In this document: piece after piece, positions 50,701-60,880 of the stretch
Layout: the number at the start of each line of letters is the position of its first letter
Numbering within the stretch: the first letter of the stretch is position 1
NCBI GenBank assembly: GCA_009801085.1
Contig: VNWV01000005.1
Span: forward strand, 1,736,001 to 1,800,000
From: Lasiodiplodia sp. COLG20
Lineage: Eukaryota; Ascomycota; Dothideomycetes; Botryosphaeriales; Botryosphaeriaceae
Direction of reading: 5' to 3'
DNA length: 64,000 bases
Notes under the pieces: generated by a model
The model's input: the letters and a program-made list of their open reading frames with translations, nothing else
Databases searched by the model: none
What the model was told of the DNA's origin: nothing
Program-made: the position numbers and the translations under genes

Positions 50701-52353
50701 ACAACCCCTTTCAACAATCTCGTGGACCAAAAGAGCATCGTTGATATCCAGGAAGAATGGCTTTACAACTATCCGGACTTCCTCGACTTTTGCATAGATG
50801 ATTTGATCGGCATCAAGAAACCTACCTACAGACCTGATACGGGGTTTTCCTTCGTTTTAGACGTCCCGAAATCAAAAAGGACCACCCAAACAACCTCAAT
50901 GCCTCCAGTAGTGGGGCAAGCTAAGAAAAGCTTAAGAGAGGGTGGTATGTATGCTCTTCTTGGGACCACTCGAACGGCCGAGTTTGCCAAGAAGAGACTC
51001 ATCATGCTTTCCAGAATCGACGAAGGCATGCGACATTTATCCGTTCAGACATCTCCTCCGCAAGAGAGTGGAAACATTGAGTCTTTCATCAGAAGACACA
51101 TGAACTTTGGGAAATACTTCTTTGACGACACGACAGCTGCGTTGAATAGGTGGGAGACAGAGTTTCACTTATCTTACTACATGCTGTTCGACATTGCAGA
51201 AAGGCCCCAACGGATTAGAGACGAGAGGGCGGTTCCATTCCCTGGTCTCTCAAAGGTCATCCAGCAAGAGAGTCTGAGCTTCCGCTTCGTTGGTGACTTT
51301 TTCGATCGCTACTGGACATGTCATTTTGTCAAAGACAACCAAGACATTGAAAAGGCTCACGAAAAGCTGCTTGAGCTACTGGAGCCACAACATGCGATGT
51401 CAGAGAACGAACGCATCAAAGAGCCATGGAGGCAGCGTAAAGTCCTCGAGCTTCTTCTATTCGATCATATGCTGGACGAAATAATTACAAGCACGAGTAC
51501 AATCATCCTCGAAACCAAGAGGCGGGTTCTAGGCACGAAGAAAGAACGGATGATAGAGACAAGAAGATCTGACGAGATGGACCGAGGAGATGAGATAGAC
51601 TCAAGTGCACTGTCGGATGCCTTGTCCTTGTGCAAAACTAACTCCATTGCCTACTTTGCCGTCAACAAACGCTGGCAGATCTTCCAGCAAATTCTACAAG
51701 TCGTTGAAGATGACATCACTGAGAATCTGGAGAAAATTGAAGAATGGAATAGGCGGGAGAAGGAGAGGTATCCGGAGAAGCCCCGCTGGACCCGGAACGA
51801 TGAACGCAAATATCGAGGCGCCATCTCCAAGCTCGTGGCTTCCAACGAGCGGAGGATACTTCGCCTCAAGCGCTGCAGAACGAATATTCAGTCTTTGAAG
51901 ACTTCTCTCGAGAATCGACTCCAGTACATGCGAGATGATCTTAACGCCTACTTCACTACAGTCACGGTCATCTTCCTGCCCTTGGGATTTGCCGTTGGCA
52001 TCTTCAGCATGAATGGAGTACCGGGAAGCACAGTTTGGCATGGAATGGCATACACTTCTGCTGTGGCACTCGGAATAACTGTCCTTCTTCTGGTCAACGC
52101 ACAAACAGTGGCAGCGGGCATCACAGCAAGTTGGAACTACGCCATTCGTTTGCCAATCACTTTGTTGTGGCAACAAGTTCTGGTTGCGGTTCAAGCAAGA
52201 AAACCCAACCAAGACAATTTAGCGCGCGGTATCCGCCAGGAATGCGACCTTAACTCATCAACTGATACCCAGGTAGCTGGTTACGGTGGGAGACAGTCTG
52301 TAGGCGTTATGTTGGAGGAGAGACAGCAGAGTAGCAGTTCTAGCGCGGTTTGA
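47757..52353 (+). CDS. Large CorA-like membrane protein, 1498 aa
   Basis: Exons 47757-47844, 47897-49274 and 49323-52353; introns 52 and 48 nt, frames close exactly. A TGA at 49276-49278 lies in the second intron (CTT|GTGAGT...GATAG), so this is one gene, not two. The N-terminal ~1000 residues match nothing I recognise and have no repeats. A charged, coiled-coil-like stretch (~1270-1350) leads to two membrane segments near 1365-1390 (VTVIFLPLGFAVGIFSMNG) and 1395-1420 (GMAYTSAVALGITVLLLV). This is the CorA/ZntB layout: long helix, TM1, loop, TM2. The signature GMN is SMN here. CorA-like proteins of this extended kind are common in filamentous fungi and often lack proven Mg2+ transport. Converges on a broken HeLo-type gene. 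Confidence 0.82.
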
Positions 52354-52538
52354 TTTTTTCAGTTACCAGGAGACTGCTAATGAGGAGAATATGCCTTAAT
52401 CATAATTTCAGCTAGTAGTTTTGAATAACTCGAAAGACTAAAAGAAAGAAAATAATGACGCTGATCTGTGAATACTCAAGTGACATGTAGCCATTTGACC
52501 CGGGGAAATTCAGGATACTCTACCCAGCTGCTAAGCAT

Positions 52539-54227
52539 TCAAACGTTTCCTGCGGCCCTCTCCAAAACATCAAGAACCTGCACACGAAATGCTTGCTGTA
52601 GCTTCAGGTCCTCTTTGGTATCGTCTTTTACTCCGAACCCTGCAGTCAGGCATTTGATAACGACATCCCGGTATTTATCTCCCATCTTGTCTCCCAGACG
52701 CCGTTCTGCTTGCTTCAAAAGCTGAGCTTTGATAACGTACGGATCTCGTGCGTTTTTGAAATTGTTCTTCTCGAGGGTGATGGCACGCTGCCAAAGGCCA
52801 ATTTCCAGAAGCACAACGCCTTCATAACAATTAGCATGTGTTACAGAAGGACGGGATTATACTTACCAAGTGCGTATATGTCATGAGTCTTGTTGAAAAT
52901 TTTGTCCGGTCTTCCCTGGCGCTCTGGATGCCGATAGACATCTCTTTCAAGACAAATGTCGGCCAAGCCGGATGAGAAGTCTACTTCCGGTCTGCTTGAT
53001 TCAAAACCCAGCACAAGAGGTTTTGTATAGTCGTATGTGTCTTCTTGTATCTGGTTTGACTGCAGGAAGAAGAGTACGTTTTCGCTGCGGAAACTCTCAT
53101 GAACCCATTTGACCATCTGCAGCTGCGATATGCACCGAGCCAGAGCGACGGATAGGTGAAAACGTTCTCCAAGAGATAGTCTTACATCTTTAGTGTCCAG
53201 GAGACGAAACAAGCTAGTCGAGCGCGGGGATGCTCCAGTTGGGATATTAAATACGAACCCCACTTGTTGAACATCTGGTATCTTCTTCTAACCAATGCAA
53301 TGCGGCATACAGAACGAAACTTCTTTTGGTTGGGCCAGTAGCCTAGCTAACTCATCAAGCCGGAGTCTAGCCCTTTCATTAAGCTCGCATGGTCTGTGTT
53401 CGAGCAGATACTTGATGCCTTTGTGCTCGATCAGACCGAAACCCCTCCGGGTAGGTGATGGAACTCTTAGGCTTTCTACCCAAGAATCGTTCAGTTCCAA
53501 GGTTTCTGAGCTAGCTTGCAGGTCTGGAGCGGCTAGTAGCAGTGTCGCATCTGTGCTGAAGCCGAGCTTTATCGAATTCTCATCACTCTGGAGCCTTTGG
53601 AAATGTTCGATCCTGTGCTGGAAGTTGAGACCTAGGTCTGAGGCTAAGCAGAGGAGCTTGATTTTCTCGTGGACATCTCCATTCTCCGTGGTAAAGTTGC
53701 ACAATATTTCTTCCGCTCGTTTCTTGTCATGCAGTGACCAGCGAATGAGCATCAGCGAAGTCTTTGGCAGGCTTCTCCATGGAGACGATGGCGATGGACT
53801 TCTTGAGCTTATGGATGGAATCTTAACGGGGACATCCAAAAGGGAGCTTGTCGGAGTGGTGCTCTCAGAAGAGGTTGGAGGACGACCGTGCTTTTCTAGC
53901 AGACGCTGCGCTTCTGCAAGGACATACACAAGCTTGTCCAGGGACACACGGATCTCGTCCTGTGTGTCTTCTCCAAATCTTTCGAATAGAGTAAGTCCGG
54001 CATAGACTGGAGAAGGTTCGAAAAGTACATGCCGGAGAAGGGCGGTGCGAGTGTTCTCGTGCCCAACTTTTGACTGCAACCGGGCTGTATCCTATACAAA
54101 TCATGTCAGCTACGCAGAGATACTGAAGATTTATTCGTACCTCGTTGAATGATCGCACATCATGTATCAGCTGTGCAGTTTGTTCACCGAGCTTGAGTAA
54201 GGCATCGCATGAATTCGGTTTTCCCAT
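52539..54227 (-). pseudogene. Broken HeLo-type / pseudokinase gene
   Basis: Reads on the minus strand as segments ~54227-54141, 54091-52867 and 52819-52539, with introns of 49 and 47 nt that have good branch sites. The N-terminal part (SSLMLIRWSLHDKK-like helical region) resembles the HeLo/'prion-inhibition and propagation' domain. The C-terminal part is kinase-like (DVYRHPERQG, KTHDIYALG | VVLLEIGLWQRA, VVIKCLTAGFGVKDD) but the catalytic loop reads HESFRSENV, lacking the HRD aspartate, so it is a pseudokinase by design. An in-frame TAG at 53288-53290 interrupts an otherwise continuous frame. The 5' end is missing: only ~30 residues precede the first intron where the family has a hydrophobic helical start, and the frame runs into the antisense of the neighbouring ankyrin gene. 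In known systems such domains act in regulated cell death. Confidence 0.65.
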
Positions 54228-54233
54228 TAGCAG

Positions 54234-55733
54234 GGTGGTGCGACGTGGCAATGCCAGCATCTTCGAGTGGTTTATTCAGCAAGGCGCCGACGTAACAGCA
54301 AGAAATGCCCAAGGGGATACTCCTTTGCATTTTGCTATATCCTACGGCTTCTCCACTGTGGTAGATTTGTCGGTCATTCTCGCCCTTGGTGCCTCGCCAG
54401 AGATTGAGAACGAAGAGGGTGTCTCGCCATTGCACATAGCAATCTTGACAAACCGGGAAGGTGATCTCAGAGCAATGCTTGGTCACATTATAGGTTCAGG
54501 AATGACCCCGAGGTATCAATCGCTAGTGGACTTGGCCAGTGCACATGACAACACCGAAATACTGTCGCATATCCTGGATACAGCTAGAAAGGGGCCATTC
54601 TCAGCAGAACTGGATCTTAGCAAAGCATTGGCCAACGCGATCGAAGAGGAATAAATTAAAAATGTTCGTGTTCTGGTATCTTCCGGAGCTCCGGTCTCTG
54701 AGCCAATTCCGTCCTCCTGGTCCTGCCTGCACATGGCAGTTTTTCACGGCTTTGAGGATTCCGTCAGAGAATTGCTTCGAGCGGACTGTGTCCAACTTGA
54801 TCGGCTGTGCGTATGGCCTGAGGACTGTAGGATTTTTGATCTTGGTCTGTTTCCCCAAATCAGAGATATAGCTCAACCATCAACTCGGCATGTTCTTGAC
54901 AGCTGCACAGCGTTACAGGTCGCTGTTCTTGTGCCACGCAGCCGCAGCTGTGCTCGTCTTCTCATAGACGCGGGCGCAGATGTGACTATCGAGGACGCAG
55001 GTGGGACTACCCTTGTGGAGTTTGCTGTTCAACAACCCCGCTTTGGGGATTGGCAGTCACTTGCCATAAAGCTCCTCCTCAAAAACCGCATCAAAGCATC
55101 GATACATTCACAAAGGGGTTTGGTAATCCAAGACATCGAATGGGCAACTGCTTTATTCCGCTCCGGTCTGCTCGAAGATCTGGTGAATAGATCTGAGAGT
55201 AGCCTGTTACGCCTTTTAGCCGATATCCATCAGAGACCTGATAACACGAAACAAGATCACTTCACAGGAATGTCCAATTTGACGAAGATGATCATCATGG
55301 CTGGCGTGGAACCGGTGTTGCGGCTGGTGTGTGGCACGAAACTGAGGAGGTGAACGGGTGTTGTATTGAGCTACCCGAGAGAAAGCACTAAATAACCCCC
55401 TTGACGATCGTTCCTGCCAACACCGGATCAAGCGAACGAAGAAGGTTACACGCCTTTGGAACTCTCAGTGTTACGGAATAAGGAAGCTCTGTGTGCTGCT
55501 CTGCTGGAATATTACACAAACGGGCTATCTGAGGATGAGAGGACAGAACGTCCGTCTGCAGGGCGGTTATGTGGCTGTATAGTAGGCCGTGCAAGCGCCA
55601 TGAATATGCCAATAATGTAGTTATTATGGTCGAGGGACCCTTTTGGTGGGATTTGAGCAAGTTGGGCGACGGATCTGTTACGCGCATTCGCTCCCGTTGC
55701 GAACCTGTGGGAATTGTTGCGGTCATATCATGA
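54234..55733 (+). pseudogene. Broken ankyrin-repeat gene
   Basis: A plus-strand frame encodes ankyrin repeats (EWFIQQGADVTARNAQGDTP, EENEEGVSPLHIAI-type, CARLLIDAGADVTIEDAGG, EEGYTPLELSVLRN). It stays in one frame from ~54234 to ~55550 despite an in-frame TAA at 54652-54654 and stops at 55351, 55393 and 55402. The last three might lie in an intron, but no donor/acceptor pair preserves the frame. Near 55555-55562 the reading moves to another frame, which runs to a TGA at 55731 (AVMWLYSRPCKRHEYANN, EGPFWWDLSKLGDGS). No start codon is visible: the 5' end abuts the broken HeLo-type gene head-to-head with essentially no spacer. Repeat identity is good; the original architecture is unknown. Confidence 0.65.
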
Positions 55734-56027
55734 CGGAGCTATGGCAGGACGAAGAAAGTGCAATCCAAGAGCTATAACCAAATAAGGGCTAAAGCTTGTC
55801 GTATATAGCCTTCCAATTCTGCGAGAGCCACGAATACCAGTGACAGAGCGCGATATTTCCGTCTTCGTATGCCCCATCAGCCATCGAATGGTAGAATAAA
55901 GAGGTGTAGGGAACTTTTTGTACTCAGATGTATATAATTAATAGAGGAAGTAGGGGGGAGAAGTTCCTGAGTATCAGCGTGCGTCATTAAGTCCCACCAC
56001 TAGTCCTTGTCCTCCGCAACTGTGAAT

Positions 56028-56910
56028 TCAGGGTAGCTCAAATATTTGCTCAAAGAAACCGGGGCCAAAAATTTCCAATTCGGGAGTATTTTCCGAGTCA
56101 ATCCGCACCTCAACGTAAACCTCTTTAAAGCTTTCGTCCGTCTGAGCTTCGTAGTATCCTAAATCTTCCATTTTCCCCAGGTCAAACTTGTCCACGCATC
56201 CTGTTCTCAAGTCCATGACATGGTTTCCGCATCCCGAGATGACGCGCTCTACTGCGCAGATTATCTGCCAAAACTGGTGTAAGTGCGGATCCCAGTCAGG
56301 CTTAGGATGGCTCGAGCCGTCATGACTGCCCACAAATAGTCTTAGGGTTGCCTGAATGTTGTTTTTGTATGCGTATTGGAAAAGTGCACATCCGTCGTCA
56401 AAATTGAGCTCCGCGGTAGACAGCATGATACCTGCCTGATGAAATGCACAAACGTAAGCCCAAGCTCTAGATCGAACAGTATGGCCCCAGGCACGTTCGA
56501 GCGATTTGCTCTCATGAAAAGAACTGGCAACAGTTCTTGCCGTGTTGAAATAGCAACATCACGCGCCAAAAAGATGGACCAAACCTGGGAACTGATCAGA
56601 ATCACTACTCTTGGGGCATGATCGACAAGCAAAACGTTATCGCGAGCTTAAATGCATTTCCACAGTGTTTGACTTCCTCAGGGCGATACATGGGGCTCCA
56701 TAACTCCCACTCGCGGATACCAATGTCTATTCTTCTGTGCGCATAAGTAACTTCTTTGGTGATGCTTGCATGCATGGCCATATCCAGTAAGATTGCTCTA
56801 CACTGGCAAGTGACAATAACTTTTAAAGGTGAGGCTGAAGACAACTTAGGAAGGGAGGTGAGTTCGCGAGTCAAGAACCGGAGCACCTTTCCGTAAACAG
56901 ATGTCCACAC
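56028..56910 (-). pseudogene. Unresolved, probably degraded unknown gene
   Basis: Two protein-like minus-strand segments are visible: 56910 to about 56605 (WTSVYGKVLRFLTREL, WELWSPMYRPEEV) and about 56550 to 56028 (SLERAWGHTVRSRAWAYVCA, AELNFDDGCALFQYAYKNN, ending GPGFFEQIFELP). They are in different frames and I found no clean intron between them, so at least one lesion or an unrecognised intron separates them. I do not recognise the family. It could be an intact small gene with odd splicing. Confidence 0.35.
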
Positions 56911-57097
56911 GTGATTCCCTACAGCGGGGCCACTGCACTACCTTGGCCGCCACATGCATGTTCTAGTAGCGGAAATATCTTCCGCTGTGCTAAGAATCCT
57001 CGCTCTGCTTAAAGCCACCGTCTCAACACCGACGACATTACTTCATCGCCATGCTTTTCAACTCATTCCGAATCTTCACTCTGGGTGATTTTCAACC

Positions 57098-58902
57098 ATG
57101 GCAGAAAAGGTGCACCTCGAACGACTGGACGAGCGAGACCGCCCGGAGGAGGTGAACGGCGCCACAACTTCAACAACAGCTCCTGCACTCACATATATCG
57201 ACGATGAAGCCAGGCCTGCTGTCTTCTCCTCCACCATTCAAGAAATTCTCTGCGTATCGGTGGCGACAATGGCTGTTGCAATGACCTCATTCACCACTGG
57301 CGTTGTAACTGTTCTCACGTCGAAGGTCCAGACGGATTTGGATATGAGTACTGCTGAGCTCACCTGGCTGACTGGCTCATCTTCGTGCGTTACCTGGCCT
57401 GATACATTCATACATTCTCTACGCTAATCAATACGTATATATAGTCTCGCCGCCGGCTCCTTTCTTCTCCTCTTTGGAAGGCTAGCTGACCTATTCGGCC
57501 GTAAAACGATTTTTGTAGCCAGCACGGCCCTCTTCGCCCTCTTCTCCCTAGCCGCAGGTTTCTCCCAGACGCCAATCCAACTCGATATTCTTAACGGCGT
57601 TATGGGTCTCGCATCTGCCGCATCAATACCACCGGCCCAAGGCATACTTGGTAACATCTATCAGCGGCAATCAAGGCGTAAGAATAGGGTGTTTGCCTGC
57701 TTTAGTGCGGGAAATCCAATGGGTTTTGTATTTGGGAGTATCTGCTCTGGTGTTGCCGTACAGATCTTCAACGGTAACTGGAGGGCAAGCTTCTTCTTTA
57801 TGGCAATTCTATACATTATCGTCGTCGTGGCCGCACTTTTTAGTATCCCGGCCGATGATATTAAGAAGGAGGAGTTTTCTCTACAGGCTTTGAAGAGGTT
57901 CGACGTCATCGGTTCGATATTAACAATTATCGGCATTGGCATGTTTTCCGCCGCGTTGAGGTTTGTATACCGTAAGTCGATGCTGCTATACAGTTCTATA
58001 CTAACATGAAGTAGCCTCGGTTCCAGCGCTTTGCAGGGTTGGAAGACACCCTATGTTCTCGTACTTCTTATTATCGGCGTCCTTCTCATTACCATGTTCG
58101 TCTTTTGGGAGCGCTGGTACCAATATCCTCTCGTTCCCATGGATATCTGGAAGGATCGCAACTTCTCTCTCGTAATTATCATTCTGCTTCTTGGGTACCT
58201 CGCCTTCCCTATTATGGGGTTCTGGATCGCCCTCTTCATGCAGAATATCAAGGAATACTCCCCTCTCATGGTCGCTGTACACCTCCTCCCAATGGCCCTC
58301 GGCGGCATTGTCATGAACGTCCGTTTTCACTCCCCATTGCGCCCCGCCAATACAAAAGCAATCAATTTGACCCACCCTGACAGGTCATCGCCGGGCTCAT
58401 CATGCACAAAGTTTCCAACACCCTCCTCGTAGCCATCGGCGCCACCGCCTACACCGCGTCCTTCCTCCTGATGAGCCTGCAGCGCAGCAACTCCTCGTAC
58501 TGGGCCTTCGTATTCCCCGGGCTCATCCTCTCAGTCGTCGGCGCCGACTTTGAATTCTGCGTCGCGAACATGTACGTCATGTCCAGCCTCGCGGCGGACG
58601 AGCAGAGCGTCGCCGGCGGCATCTTTCAGACCGTGACGAAGCTCTGCGTAACCATCGGGATGGGCATCAGCACGGCGATTTTCGAGGCCGTGAGCGCGCG
58701 GGGCAGGGCTACGACGGGATATTTCAAGGACGATCCGAGCGAGCCGTATGCGGCGACGTTGTGGTACTGTGCAGGCATTACGGCGTTGGCAATTCCACTT
58801 TGTGGGTGGCTGAAGATTGGGACGCAGGGGTGCGGTGATGAGGAGAAGGTTGATGGGGTGGAGGAAGGGAGTGCGAGTGAGGGGAGAGGGGCGGGAGTGT
58901 GA
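57098..58902 (+). CDS. MFS transporter, DHA2/14-TM type, 541 aa
   Basis: Major facilitator drug/toxin efflux type protein of the plasma membrane. Exons 57098-57384, 57445-57960, 58015-58318 and 58384-58902; introns 60, 54 and 65 nt with branch sites; donors GTGCGT, GTTTGT and GTCCGT are variable, but frames close exactly. After an acidic cytosolic N-terminus come many hydrophobic segments. Motif A is GRLADLFGRKTIF after TM2 (just past intron 1). The C-terminal half has IIGVLLITMFVFWERW and TKLCVTIGMGISTAIFEA. The substrate is not predictable. Upstream is a decayed unknown gene, downstream an ankyrin relic, so it stands alone in an eroded region. Confidence 0.92.
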
Positions 58903-59716
58903 CTACGAGGGCTGGCAGGGTGGAGGCGGGATATGTTTGGCTGGCATAATACTGCAAACCCCCAAAGGCCGAGATGGGATGAGAATAGAACTGTGGATGG
59001 TTGACACGGGAAATTCATTTAGCATTCGTAGCAATTAGTCTTCCAGGAAACATGCCTCATAATGCAGTAGACACTGAGAGCTGGAGTCACTAAGAACCAG
59101 CGAAGCGCGCCGCTTTTCTTAGAGCTTATCTATATTTTACCTCGTTAAGCTAACCGGTTATGTTATACTGGATCTCGAGTACGTTCTCGCCGTATGCGTA
59201 GCGATCTCAGAGCCAGTGTAAGCCTAAGGATGTCATATCGTACGCTTAGGGTGTGTTAAAATTGACTGGCTGGATAGGCTAGGATCGAGCCTGTTCTCTG
59301 TCAGGTGGTTTTAGCTTCATTCTATCGCGTCAAAGCCGCACTTAACAGCTTGAAATGGCGTGTTGAAGGCTACCATCTATCATCTCTACATCTGGCTACT
59401 CATCAGAGACGCTCCTCAGATAAAATTTACAAGCTACAATCACTTGGAGTTTACAGTATGATTTCGCGCTCTTGAGAAAAGTAACTTCGAGTAAATCGTT
59501 TGGAGGACCGAAAGGCAATTGTTTCCGCTTAGTCAACGGATAAGCTATCCGTTCCTGTAAGTAGGTTACGTAACAGCTCCACAAGATGCGCCCTACGAGT
59601 GATTAATACCTTGGCAGCTCTTGGTGGAAGGTGTGTGTCGAAACTATAATGGATTGGCTTTCTAAAGGGTTCATGACTGGTAGAAGCTGTATAATTAGAC
59701 ATGGAACTAAGCTTAA
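58903..59716. other. Eroded AT-rich intergenic region
   Basis: No gene recognised; base composition and frequent stops in all frames suggest decayed sequence continuous with the ankyrin relic to the right. Confidence 0.45.
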
Positions 59717-60210
59717 ATGGGCCTTTTGTTTGACAATGGTGCTCGTAAGACGATAGTGGAGATGCTACTCGACAAGAATGCTATCGGTAATGTGCAAGGC
59801 GGGGGGTACGGGAATGCTTTATTAGCTATGTTACTAGGACTATCGCTGAGCTGCTTATTGAGAAAACGGAGCCGATTTGAATGCTCAAGGTGGATGCCGA
59901 GGGACTGTGTTGGAAAGTACCTGTTACTGGCGACGAGAACGAATTATCTGCACACTGTGTCACTATGGAGCCAATGTTAACGCTGGATGCGATGAGTACG
60001 CAATACTTTTTAATATGCGCATCTGGAAGGCTAAATATGCGCACCATTAAGATGCTGTTGGAAGCTGGTGCCAACGTTAATGGAAACGCTGGTTGCTATT
60101 GTACTGAATTGAAATGTACAGCAGCGTATGGCCACGTAGACATTGTTAAAGTACTGTTTGAGAAGGGAGCCGACGTCTTCTCAAGCGGCAAATATGGGCC
60201 CTGGAAATAG
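59717..60210 (+). pseudogene. Eroded ankyrin-repeat relic
   Basis: Fragments of ankyrin repeats in shifting frames: KTIVEMLLDKNAIGNVQGGG-like, AELLIEKTEP followed by a stop, MLLEAGANVNGNAGC and HVDIVKVLFEKGADVFSSG. The first resembles the arrays of fungal NACHT-ankyrin proteins. Several stops and frame changes make it non-functional. Confidence 0.6.
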
Positions 60211-60880
60211 CAGCATGAAATCACTGTGATGGAATCATCGAGAACCTTGTTCGGAAAGGAGCATATTTCGTTGTTTCGATGAAGGGAGTGCTAGTAATGA
60301 AAGAAGAGATTACGTGTTGGCATTTGCAAGACGATATTGTTCTGGGACTGATCTCCAGCGATTTGAGACATCTAAGGTCACCGTCGTGGCGAGAGTAATA
60401 TGTTTGGAAATACCAAAGAGGGGAAAGGGAGCTGAGCCTGCGTGAGTAAAAAAAGAGGAGGAAAAGAGGGATGAAGAGAGTAGAGAATTCTAGAAATCTA
60501 TTGTTACTTTGGAGTTTATTTTATATAGTCTTTTTGTTCCGCTCTCATCGCTATTCCTACTCCTACTTGCTACTTTTACAAACTATCACACTTTACCTAA
60601 TAAAGAGTAAACGGCTATTTTTCTATATAGGTGTTCTTCTTATTTAGTTTTATATCTATAAATACGCACGTCTGTGACATAAATGCGTGTAGCGGCTCAA
60701 TATTATGTTTTAGAAAATCCTTTCATAAGCGAAACCATTACAGATTTTAGTATGGGTGTAAATTGGGGAGCGGGTCGGGTATGCTGAGGGAACAAACATA
60801 AGCAAAGCTCCCTCTTCTTGTCCCTCTGATTCTTTCTCTGTAACTGTAGAGTGAGATTTAATCGCATCTCTCCTTCAGAG
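60211..60880. other. AT-rich intergenic region
   Basis: Very AT-rich around 60.5-60.7 kb; no gene recognised. Holds the 3' region of the hydrolase gene. Confidence 0.5.

Noticed and set aside
55388..55726. 112-codon minus-strand frame
   Set aside because: It is antisense to ankyrin-type sequence on the plus strand (EEGYTPLELSVLRN), which is the better explanation.
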